Positions 1-6,159 of a stretch of DNA of 9,443 nt are shown here, one piece after another. The DNA comes from Cytophagales bacterium. GTDB lineage: Bacteria > Bacteroidota > Bacteroidia > Cytophagales > Cyclobacteriaceae. A program made the position numbers and the translations under genes. The notes beneath the pieces were generated by a model. It saw only the letters and a program-made list of their open reading frames with translations, was not told the origin of the DNA and searched no databases. The stretch covers positions 1-9,443 of the forward strand of contig DNTA01000199.1 of NCBI GenBank assembly GCA_003500135.1, read 5' to 3'. How positions within the stretch are numbered: position 1 is the stretch's first letter; every line of letters begins with the position of its first letter.

Positions 1-165
1 GTCATATAACTTACAGATATCTCCTGTTTCAGGATCTGTAAACTCCCGCAATTGACACTCAATCTTTATATATACCTCACTTGCTTTTAAATCAGATTTA
101 ATACTACTAACTGACCAACCATCCTCAAGATTGAGAAGTAATGTAAAAAAATTTTCAGTAAACAC
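1..165 (-). CDS. Transposase N-terminus, probably ISL3 family (partial, cut by window edge)
   Basis: Reading from a GTG at 165-163, with an in-frame TGA just upstream, the minus strand is open for 55 codons to base 1. The peptide starts MFTENFFTLLLNLEDGWSVS and runs to ETGDICKLYD. The pattern 'LxLEDGWxVxxIKxD....VYIKIE' followed by 'DPETGxxCxxYD' matches, from memory, the first part of ISL3 transposases, where a zinc-finger-like CPxCGxxCxxYD segment precedes the helix-turn-helix. Only the last of the usual cysteines is present here. The catalytic domain lies outside the window, so completeness cannot be judged. An unrelated small protein is the main alternative. Confidence 0.5.
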   Translation of the reverse strand, partial: MFTENFFTLLLNLEDGWSVSSIKSDLKASEVYIKIECQLREFTDPETGDICKLYD

Positions 166-211
166 TTTTTGCCTTCAATTTACGCGTTTTCACTAAATTA
201 CCAGTAGAACC
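1..211 (-). mobile_element. Left end of an insertion sequence, probably ISL3 family (continues beyond the window)
   Basis: Read on the minus strand, the segment begins at base 211 with GGTTCTACTGGTAATTTAGT, which resembles the GG(C/T)TCT type of terminal repeat I recall for ISL3 elements. It then leads into a transposase start at base 165. The eight bases just outside (212-219, ATAAAATT) would be one copy of the 8-base AT-rich target duplication this family makes. The other end lies outside the window, so neither the inverted repeat nor the duplication can be confirmed. A 9-base inverted repeat (173-181 with 215-223) straddles the proposed boundary and could be chance. The boundary at 211 is an inference. 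Confidence 0.45.
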
Positions 212-288
212 ATAAAATTGAAGTTAAAACATTTCGAACAACAAACATTATTACGCCATTCTAACTTTCTTGAATAAAAACAATCGTC

Positions 289-1977
289 ATGAAGAGGACA
301 ATACTATTAATATCATTTTTAATTAACCTAAGCCTTCTACAGGCACAAGATAGAGTAACGGGCAAAAATTTTGCGACCCGATCTGAAGTCATCGCTGAAA
401 ATGCCATGGCAGCCACGTCACATCCATTAGCTACTCAGGTGGCTCTGCAAGTAATGCGTGAAGGCGGCAATGCAATAGATGCAGCCATTGCGGCCAATGC
501 TACGCTGGGCTTGATGGAACCTACCGGTAATGGTATAGGAGGAGACCTTTTTGCTATTATATGGGACGCAGAAACCAAGAAGCTTTACGGCCTCAATGCT
601 TCCGGCCGTTCGCCGCAATCGCTTACTTTGGAATATTTCAAAGAAAATGGATTTGAGGGTATTCCCGCCTATGGTCCGCTGCCTGTCAGCGTGCCGGGTT
701 GCGTGGATGGCTGGAACGAAATGCACCAACGATTCGGCAGTATGGAATGGGAGAAACTCTTTGATCCGGCCATTTCCTATGCAAGAGAGGGCTTTCCGGT
801 GACAGAGCTGATTGCTTTTTATATGGATTTAAGCTCGAGGAGGTTGGGCAAATATCCGGGATTTAAGGAAACCTATATGCCGGGCGGTCAAACACCAAGG
901 AAGGGTGGGATTTTTAAAAACCCTGATTTGGCCAATACCCTGGAATTGATTGCCAAAGAAGGCAGAGACGCTTTTTATAAAGGGAAAATTGCCGATGCCA
1001 TTGTGGCCATTATGGAAGATCAGGGTGGTTTTATCACCAAAGAAGATCTGGCTGCTCATACATCGGAGTGGGTAGAGCCGGTATCCACCGATTATCGGGG
1101 ATATGACGTCTGGGAGCTTCCACCCAATGGACAGGGCATTGCCGCGCTGCAAATATTAAATATACTTGAACAATATGACATCGCGGAAATGGGCTTCGGC
1201 TCTCAAGAGTATATTCATACTTTCGTGGAAGCTAAAAAGCTAGCCTATGAGGACCGCGCCAAGTACTATGCAGATCCTGCTTTTAACGAAATTCCGGTCC
1301 AGGAATTGATATCAAAAGAATATGCTAAAAAGCGTAAAGAGTTGATTGATGATAATAGGGCTGCAAGAAGCTATCCGGCAGGCAAATTGGGACATGGAGA
1401 AACCATTTACATGACCACAGCCGATGCGGAAGGAAATATGGTGTCGCTTATTCAAAGCAATTACCGTGGTATGGGTTCCGGAATGATCCCACCGGGCACC
1501 GGGTTTATCCTTCAGGATCGTGGTGAACTTTTCAGTCTGGAACCTGGACATTTCAACGTCTATGAGCCGGGCAAGCGACCTTTTCATACCATTATCCCTT
1601 GTTTTGTAACTAAAGATGGCAAGCCTTTTATCAGCTTTGGTGTAATGGGCGGCGCAATGCAACCACAGGGCCATGCGCAGATTGTGGTAAATATGATCGA
1701 TTTCGGCATGAACCTTCAGGAAGCGGGTGACGCACCCCGAATTCAACACCTCGGTTCATCACAGCCTACTGATGAAGTGATGACAGATGGAGGAACTGTT
1801 TATTTGGAGTCGGGGATTGACTATGAAACCTTAAGGAACCTTCGAATGATGGGTCATCAGCTTGGTATTAATGTGGGAGGTTACGGTGGCTACCAGGCGA
1901 TCATGTGGGATGATGAAAATGGAGTATACTTTGGAGCGAGCGAATCCAGGAAGGATGGACAGGCTGCCGGATACTAA
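289..1977 (+). CDS. ggt: Gamma-glutamyltransferase family enzyme, secreted
   Basis: A 562-residue Ntn-hydrolase of the gamma-glutamyltranspeptidase family, which transfers or hydrolyses gamma-glutamyl groups such as that of glutathione. Residues 1-20 form a signal peptide ending LLQAQ, so the enzyme should act in the periplasm. The large subunit shows EGGNAIDAAIA (58-68), PTGNGIGGD (78-86) and the substrate-binding ASGRSP (104-109). The self-cleavage nucleophile is probably Thr372 in GETIYMTTAD, giving a small subunit that begins there. Later motifs are IQSNYRGMGSGM (388-399), the KRPFHTIIP segment (429-437) and MGGAMQPQGH (453-462). The MQPQGH form, and the segment where the E. coli lid loop would lie, look more like the YwrD or lidless branch, so hydrolysis may outweigh transfer; this is an inference. 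The ATG at 289 is the only start that gives a complete signal peptide. Upstream, 212-288 holds only a weak candidate -7 box (TAACTTTC, 262-269). The gene is monocistronic and ends at the terminator at 2000-2027. Confidence 0.93.
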   Translation: MKRTILLISFLINLSLLQAQDRVTGKNFATRSEVIAENAMAATSHPLATQVALQVMREGGNAIDAAIAANATLGLMEPTGNGIGGDLFAIIWDAETKKLYGLNASGRSPQSLTLEYFKENGFEGIPAYGPLPVSVPGCVDGWNEMHQRFGSMEWEKLFDPAISYAREGFPVTELIAFYMDLSSRRLGKYPGFKETYMPGGQTPRKGGIFKNPDLANTLELIAKEGRDAFYKGKIADAIVAIMEDQGGFITKEDLAAHTSEWVEPVSTDYRGYDVWELPPNGQGIAALQILNILEQYDIAEMGFGSQEYIHTFVEAKKLAYEDRAKYYADPAFNEIPVQELISKEYAKKRKELIDDNRAARSYPAGKLGHGETIYMTTADAEGNMVSLIQSNYRGMGSGMIPPGTGFILQDRGELFSLEPGHFNVYEPGKRPFHTIIPCFVTKDGKPFISFGVMGGAMQPQGHAQIVVNMIDFGMNLQEAGDAPRIQHLGSSQPTDEVMTDGGTVYLESGIDYETLRNLRMMGHQLGINVGGYGGYQAIMWDDENGVYFGASESRKDGQAAGY

Positions 1978-1999
1978 GGCAAACCAATATAAAAAAATG

Positions 2000-2027
2000 A
2001 AAAAAGCGGCTGGCAGGCCGCTTTTTT
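2000..2027. terminator. Bidirectional intrinsic terminator
   Basis: The arms at 2000-2010 (AAAAAAGCGGC) and 2017-2027 (GCCGCTTTTTT) are exact reverse complements around a 6-base loop. The GC core sits next to an A tract on one side and a T tract on the other, so RNA from either strand forms a hairpin followed by U residues. It lies 23 bases past the gamma-glutamyltransferase stop and 36 bases past the stop of the convergent lipoprotein gene, and probably ends both transcripts. Confidence 0.9.
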
Positions 2028-2062
2028 GGTAAAAAGTCAACTAAACGGCATTAGAACCAGGT

Positions 2063-3139
2063 TTAATCGAGAACAATGCTGTTGGGCCCAATCCCAACAG
2101 TAAAAGTTTTTGTGCTATTTCCGTTATCATCGAAATAGATAAGGTTGCCGGATGAGCTGAAATCAGGGGCTTCGAGTCCAATTAAGGCATCCTCAATGGG
2201 ATCATACCCTAAACCATAAAATGACTGATTGATAAACGCAGTGGATGGAAAGGCGTCAATACCGGTATCGACCCTGTACACCGCTCCATTGTAAGTGAAA
2301 TAAAACTCATTATCCAATTCGTTATAAACGAAATTCCCAACATTGCTAAAAGTAAAATCCGGGGCTTCCAGGTACAGTTCTTCTGTTCCGTCTTTATCCA
2401 GTCTGGCAAGATAGCTTTTGGCGCTATTGGCTTCGTCGATGCTGAAATCGGGGTTGTAAGCAGTTTTTCCCCTGCCTGCAATCCAAAGTTTATTATTGAC
2501 TAATACTACTACATTGGGGTTATCCCTTGTTTCCAGATATCCTGCTATAGCATCGGTGGTGGTATTGAGCACAGCTATGCGGTTGTCATTGCCAAAACCT
2601 CCGTTAAGCGCAACATAAGCGGTGTTTCCATCAAGTGTAATCTCATTAGGTCCGGCGCCAATATTTATCGTACTGGTTATTTCAAATAATGGTATGTCCA
2701 AAACATGTAACACTCCACTAAAACCATCGACCCAGTCGGAAATGTAAGCCTTCTCATTATCGACCACGGTAAGATATCTTGGACTGGTGATATCATCATC
2801 AATGGTTGCAAGTGATTCGAAAGTCTCGCGGTGCATTACCTCAATTTTTCCGGAGTTTTGTACGACAACAAATGCCAAAGTGTCCAGCAGCGTCATTGAC
2901 TGCGCCTGGTCACCAAGGCCAAAACCATTGGTGGCGTTGAATATGTTATTGTTCATCACCCCGTTTTCACGGTCAAAAAAAGATAAAGAAGCGTTGGAAT
3001 TACCGAAAGCGCCTTCATTGACTACAAAAAAGCCATCCTGTCCTTTAGGAATTTCCCTTATGGGTTCATCATCGTTACAACTCCAAAAAAAGCATACGAT
3101 AAATAGAAGCAAAAACCATTTGCCATGTCTGATTTTCAT
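2063..3139 (-). CDS. btuG: BtuG-like surface lipoprotein, DUF5074/YncE-type beta-propeller, probable cobalamin-binding protein
   Basis: This is a 358-residue lipoprotein. The signal peptide ends in the lipobox FFWSC, so Cys21 is the lipidated residue. It is followed at once by NDDEP, an acidic stretch of the kind that exports Bacteroidetes lipoproteins to the cell surface. The body carries repeated blade-like units, for example IGAGPNEITLDGNTAYVALN and the final VGIGPNSIVLD, plus VVNEGAFGNSNASLSF near the start, which is typical of DUF5074/YncE-like propellers. BtuG of Bacteroides thetaiotaomicron, a very tight B12 binder that partners BtuB, belongs to this group. The gene starts 16 bases after the stop of the receptor gene and has no promoter of its own that I can see, so it should be co-transcribed and controlled by the riboswitch. 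The cobalamin role comes from context and family. The ATG lacks a clear ribosome binding site, which is common in this phylum. Confidence 0.8.
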   Translation of the reverse strand: MKIRHGKWFLLLFIVCFFWSCNDDEPIREIPKGQDGFFVVNEGAFGNSNASLSFFDRENGVMNNNIFNATNGFGLGDQAQSMTLLDTLAFVVVQNSGKIEVMHRETFESLATIDDDITSPRYLTVVDNEKAYISDWVDGFSGVLHVLDIPLFEITSTINIGAGPNEITLDGNTAYVALNGGFGNDNRIAVLNTTTDAIAGYLETRDNPNVVVLVNNKLWIAGRGKTAYNPDFSIDEANSAKSYLARLDKDGTEELYLEAPDFTFSNVGNFVYNELDNEFYFTYNGAVYRVDTGIDAFPSTAFINQSFYGLGYDPIEDALIGLEAPDFSSSGNLIYFDDNGNSTKTFTVGIGPNSIVLD

Positions 3140-3155
3140 AATTATGCGTTTAGGG

Positions 3156-5093
3156 TTAAAATAAAAATTTCAGATTCAGTGTAGTGTTGCGCAGAGGCAA
3201 AGGATATCCTCTACGAACTTCATAATTCTCATTCCAAAGATTTTGGACAATCAGTCCGGCTTGTGAAGTCAAACCAAACCATAGCCATTGATAGGAAAGT
3301 TGTATATCTCCGGTCAGAAAATCATCAATTTTATTAAATGGATTATTATCCATATCGGTATACTGCGATCCGACATACCGGTGCTGATAGAGGAGGGTCC
3401 ACTTTTTATATTTCAACCGTATACCTCCATTGGCCTGGTGCAATGGGGTATAAAAAAGTTGATTACTGATATTGAGTTGATTTTCAGCTCTGCTTTGTTC
3501 AAGGGTAGATTTTGTATATTCATACCCACCCAAAGCGCTCAACGCGGTTTGATTGGCAAGTAAAAGGTTCAACTCGCCCGATATGGTTATTCCACGAGCC
3601 CAAACATCCTGTAAATTTACAGGCTCCCATACACCATCAAAGTCATTCCATTGAATCCAGTTATTGATCCTACTCGAAAATAGGGTTGAACTCAGGTTGA
3701 GATCAATATTGCCAAATTTTTGGTCAAAAGTGAAGCCAGCTTCGTTACTCCAACCTTTTTCCGGGTTTAAATCAGGGTTACCCCTGGCCCCAGCCCCTTC
3801 CCAGTACAGATCGTTAAAAGTTGGTATTCTGAAAATCCGGGAAGTACTTAAAAATAATGTCACTTGTTCTACTGGCTGAAGGTGTAAAGCCAGTCCCGGA
3901 ATAAATGGGGTCGTTTCACCATCTACCCATTCTTCACGCAGCGTAAGTGTCCAGTCCATATTTACATTTCCTATAGAGGGCTGGTATTTTATCGCTGTAA
4001 AAAGGGCCAATCTGTTTCGGTTGTGTTGGGTTGCATAATTGTCGGATTTGCCGTGCTCACCAATTATTTCCAATCCGGATTCAATGAAAAAGTTACGCCA
4101 GTTTTCGTAGCGAAAAGTAAATTGATGATTGTGGTTCAGAAATGAGGATTTGCTGATTAAATCAATCGAAGGGTCCTCAAATTTTGTATTCTGATACGAT
4201 AAAGCGCTTTGCCATTCCCAGTTGTATGTAGTTCCGCGCTGCTTCCAGCCGGCTACAACCCTTGCCACGTCATCATTTTGTATGGCATTCAAAGGGTTGG
4301 AAACCGTCACGGGTTCGACAACTTCCAATTCATTCTGTTGCAACCAAAACATTACCCGGGCAGTATTGCGCCTATTGATAGTGAAATAGTTTTCCTGCAG
4401 TACACCATATTGGGTTTGATCCCCTCCTTCACGGATTTCTTCTGAAGGATCGCGTTGATAAGTATTGATATATCTGAAATTATTGGGGTCATGGTTATAA
4501 AAAAGACGAAGTGTGGTAGCGTATTTTGGCGAGGAAAAACTCGATTTCAAGCCAATGAACCTTTTGTCAATATCATTGGCAGAAAGGTGCACGGCGTGTT
4601 GCAAACCTTCTTTTTGTGGCCGGGAATTTTCCAAATGAATGCTTCCGCCTATGGCGCCGCTACCCAAAAGGTTACTGCTATTTCCATATTGGATGTCCAG
4701 TTGATCGACAAATAATGCAGGTACGAGTGAAAGATCGGAAGAACCGTTCAGGCTGCTTACCAGGTTTACTCCATTCCAAAGCAATTGAGTGTGCTGGCTC
4801 CCACTGCCCCTGAATCCCGGGGTAGCCAGTCCAGTATTGCCATAGCTTCTGATATTACCATTGGCAAACCGCTGTAATAAGCGGGATAAATTACTTTCTG
4901 AATTTTGTGCCAAAGCAAGTGAGTCTATTTGTTGCAGATTAGCGCTTTGGCTGTATTCTGAAATGCGTTGGGAAGAAATGGCAACGTCCTGAAGCCAGAC
5001 GGTATCGGCTTCCTGTGCATGTAATGAAGGTCTGATGGCTTCATATTGGAGCACGACGAGACCTAGCAGGATAATAATGGTTTTCTTTTGCAT
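3156..5093 (-). CDS. btuB: TonB-dependent outer-membrane receptor, BtuB-like (vitamin B12 uptake)
   Basis: With the ATG at 5093 the protein has 645 residues. An in-frame ATG at 5120 would add nine residues (MLSGEKQRI) ahead of the signal peptide and lies only 22 bases from the riboswitch core, so it is less likely. Residues 1-27 are a signal peptide ending LHAQ. A TonB-box-like segment (DTVWLQDVAISSQR, 30-43) leads into a plug domain (about 45-155) with IRSYGNTGLATPGFRGSGSQ (81-100) and LLGSGAIGGSIHLEN (142-156). The rest is a 22-strand-type barrel with a late IPTFNDLYWEGAG...NPDLNPEKGW motif and a C-terminal Phe (NLKFLF) suited to outer-membrane assembly. It lacks the carboxypeptidase-like N-terminal extension of SusC proteins and is close to BtuB in size. 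Cobalamin as substrate is inferred from the riboswitch directly upstream and the BtuG-like gene downstream. TonB and ABC partners are not in the window. Confidence 0.9.
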   Translation of the reverse strand: MQKKTIIILLGLVVLQYEAIRPSLHAQEADTVWLQDVAISSQRISEYSQSANLQQIDSLALAQNSESNLSRLLQRFANGNIRSYGNTGLATPGFRGSGSQHTQLLWNGVNLVSSLNGSSDLSLVPALFVDQLDIQYGNSSNLLGSGAIGGSIHLENSRPQKEGLQHAVHLSANDIDKRFIGLKSSFSSPKYATTLRLFYNHDPNNFRYINTYQRDPSEEIREGGDQTQYGVLQENYFTINRRNTARVMFWLQQNELEVVEPVTVSNPLNAIQNDDVARVVAGWKQRGTTYNWEWQSALSYQNTKFEDPSIDLISKSSFLNHNHQFTFRYENWRNFFIESGLEIIGEHGKSDNYATQHNRNRLALFTAIKYQPSIGNVNMDWTLTLREEWVDGETTPFIPGLALHLQPVEQVTLFLSTSRIFRIPTFNDLYWEGAGARGNPDLNPEKGWSNEAGFTFDQKFGNIDLNLSSTLFSSRINNWIQWNDFDGVWEPVNLQDVWARGITISGELNLLLANQTALSALGGYEYTKSTLEQSRAENQLNISNQLFYTPLHQANGGIRLKYKKWTLLYQHRYVGSQYTDMDNNPFNKIDDFLTGDIQLSYQWLWFGLTSQAGLIVQNLWNENYEVRRGYPLPLRNTTLNLKFLF

Positions 5094-5100
5094 AATTCTC

Positions 5101-5119
5101 TGCTTTTCACCCGAAAGCA
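5101..5119 (-). promoter_or_regulatory. Small hairpin just before the receptor start codon, candidate riboswitch expression platform
   Basis: On the minus strand TGCTTT (5119-5114) can pair with AAAGCA (5106-5101) around a 7-base loop. The stem ends eight bases before the ATG at 5093 and takes in part of the purine-rich tract (GAAAAGCAGAGAA) that could serve for ribosome binding. No hairpin followed by a U tract was found between the aptamer and the gene, so control by access to the start site seems more likely than termination. The stem has only six pairs and the role is inferred. Confidence 0.35.
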
Positions 5120-5141
5120 TGTTTAATGATAGAAGAAAACA

Positions 5142-5330
5142 GGCAGGTCTCCTGGCTCATTCCACTTTTGTCGCCTTCCCGTCACCCCAATGGATTTTGA
5201 CAGTGGCAGAGATTGACAAAAGATTGTCGGAATTTACAGTTGCGGGGACAGCTTTCGATTACAGCCTCAATCAGGCTTTCACGAAATTCCCTTTTAATCC
5301 AATTATCCTGTAAGGATATAAGGAACCTGA
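5142..5330 (-). promoter_or_regulatory. Cobalamin riboswitch (AdoCbl-type aptamer)
   Basis: Read on the minus strand, the conserved cobalamin aptamer blocks occur in order and at normal spacing: AAAAGGGAA (5295-5287), CCCCGCAACTGTAA (5247-5234), GCCACTG (5207-5201), GGGAAGGCG (5180-5172) and the B12 box GAGCCAGGAGACCTGCC (5158-5142). CAGGT at 5329-5325 can pair with ACCTG inside the B12 box to close the outer stem. It sits in the leader of the receptor gene, ending about 50 bases before the start codon. Such RNAs reduce expression when adenosylcobalamin or a related form is plentiful. Whether it prefers adenosyl-, methyl- or hydroxocobalamin cannot be told by eye. Confidence 0.95.
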
Positions 5331-5338
5331 AACTGATG

Positions 5339-5370
5339 CAAAGCTAAAGTTTAAGGGTGGCATAAAGAAA
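5339..5370 (-). promoter_or_regulatory. Bacteroidetes-type promoter for the B12 riboswitch and receptor operon
   Basis: The minus strand carries TAGCTTTG at 5346-5339, a full match to the -7 consensus TAnnTTTG. A TTTC at 5370-5367, three of four for the TTTG element at -33, lies 20 bases upstream. Transcription would begin near 5334, a few bases before the first strand of the riboswitch outer stem (5329), which is where a leader should start. Confidence 0.6.
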
Positions 5371-5399
5371 TGATTTATGTCATTTGTGCTAAAAAATAA

Positions 5400-5600
5400 T
5401 TAACACTCAGTCTCCCTAAGCTCAAAGTCATTACCGAACCCATATTTTATCAACTGACTTAGCGGATAGATCTCCAGTGACAACAAATCCTTTATTTTAA
5501 AATCATTTTCACCAATCGATTCCAGTGCGACAAAACTTGTGGATTCACCATGATTTCGAATGAAATAACACTTGCCAATCCTGATATTATCTAGTGACAT
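5400..5600 (-). CDS. Small protein of unknown function, 66 residues
   Basis: The product is MSLDNIRIGKCYFIRNHGES and so on, ending FGNDFELRETEC. I do not recognise a named family. The pattern is that of a small beta-rich domain: 'RIGKCYFIRNHGESTSFVAL' suggests two or three strands, and 'NDFKIKDLLSLEIYPLSQLIKYGFGNDFEL' looks like a structured second half. There is no signal peptide or membrane segment, so it should be cytoplasmic. It is probably a true gene: no larger gene overlaps it, the composition is protein-like, and similar short proteins occur in the phylum as far as I recall. It ends 30 bases upstream of the B12 promoter on the same strand and is divergent from the sulfur operon. No clear promoter or ribosome binding site is visible. 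A functional link to either neighbour is not shown. Confidence 0.65.
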   Translation of the reverse strand: MSLDNIRIGKCYFIRNHGESTSFVALESIGENDFKIKDLLSLEIYPLSQLIKYGFGNDFELRETEC

Positions 5601-5733
5601 ATTGAGTTGTTTAAACTACGATAGAACTACGAAATATCCTTTATACTGGTTTTTCAAGGATGTTGTTACACACATTTTTTACGACATAACTATCTGATAA
5701 ACAAAGAAAAACAAAAAAACCGAAAAATTAATT

Positions 5734-5764
5734 TTTGTTAAATGAACATATGTTCATATATTTG
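5734..5764 (+). promoter_or_regulatory. Bacteroidetes-type promoter of the sulfur operon
   Basis: TTTG at 5734-5737 and TATATTTG at 5757-5764 match the -33 (TTTG) and -7 (TAnnTTTG) consensus exactly, with a 19-base spacer, which is the usual distance. Transcription should start near 5770, giving a leader of about 25 bases before the ATG at 5795. No other convincing promoter was found between here and the end of the window, so it may serve the whole plus-strand gene set. Confidence 0.8.
5742..5757. promoter_or_regulatory. ArsR-family operator, perfect 16-base palindrome
   Basis: ATGAACATATGTTCAT is its own reverse complement. It has the TGAACA...TGTTCA core typical of operators for ArsR/SmtB repressors such as SmtB and CzrA. 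It fills most of the spacer between the -33 and -7 boxes and shares its last base with the -7 box, so a bound dimer would block RNA polymerase. The gene just downstream encodes an ArsR-family protein, which makes autorepression the natural reading. Confidence 0.85.
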
Positions 5765-5794
5765 CGTATCACTTTGTTGAAAGGATATAAAATT

Positions 5795-6124
5795 ATGAAA
5801 GTTGAAAACATAGCCTTGATTGAAGATTTGCCCTTACTGGCAGATACGGAAAAGATGGAAAAGGTGGCTTACATATTAAAGGCCATAGCCCATCCACTGC
5901 GCATTGGCATCATAGGCATTTTGATGAAAAATGAGAAAATGTGTGTCAATGATATTTGCCAGACATTAGGATCAGAGCAATCTCTAACCTCACACCACTT
6001 ATCTAATATGAAGTTAAACGGTGTGCTGGGCAGCTCGAGAGTAGGAAAAAATATCTATTACCACCTTCGGTTAAAGGAAGTGATCAACATCATTCATTGC
6101 ATGAATAAATGTGATATCATATAA
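5795..6124 (+). CDS. ArsR/SmtB-family repressor, candidate persulfide or metal(loid) sensor
   Basis: A 109-residue winged-helix regulator. The ATG at 5795 is chosen because an in-frame TTG at 5735 lies inside the promoter upstream of the likely RNA start, and AAGGA precedes the ATG. Visible parts are the dimer helix with AIAHPLRIGIIGIL (30-43), the DNA-recognition region SEQSLTSHHLSNMKLNGVL (60-78) and the wing SSRVGKNIYYHL (80-91). It has four cysteines: Cys50 and Cys55 in MCVNDIC, which line up with Cys32 and Cys37 of E. coli ArsR (ELCVCDLC), and Cys102 and Cys106 in the last helix. The persulfide sensors BigR and SqrR also pair a cysteine in the N-terminal half with one in the last helix. 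The operon content points to sulfane sulfur as the signal, but an arsenite- or metal-type site cannot be excluded. It is the first gene of the operon and lies 35 bases before the dioxygenase gene. Confidence 0.9.
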   Translation: MKVENIALIEDLPLLADTEKMEKVAYILKAIAHPLRIGIIGILMKNEKMCVNDICQTLGSEQSLTSHHLSNMKLNGVLGSSRVGKNIYYHLRLKEVINIIHCMNKCDII

Positions 6125-6159
6125 AAGTCTTAAACCCGGAAATCAAAAAGTTAACTACT

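Noticed and set aside
427..1749. Several open frames of 83 to 145 codons overlapping the gamma-glutamyltransferase gene in other frames
   Set aside because: They lie wholly inside a gene with clear family motifs and show no domain or signal of their own.
5094..5120. Longer receptor start at base 5120
   Set aside because: It would put a polar nine-residue stretch before the signal peptide and place the start codon inside a hairpin next to the aptamer.
5035..5313. 92-codon plus-strand frame across the riboswitch
   Set aside because: It is antisense to the conserved aptamer and the receptor start, and its peptide has no protein-like pattern.
5735..5794. Upstream TTG start that would add 20 residues to the ArsR-family protein
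   Set aside because: It falls inside the promoter and operator, before the likely RNA start, and the ATG at 5795 has a better ribosome binding site.
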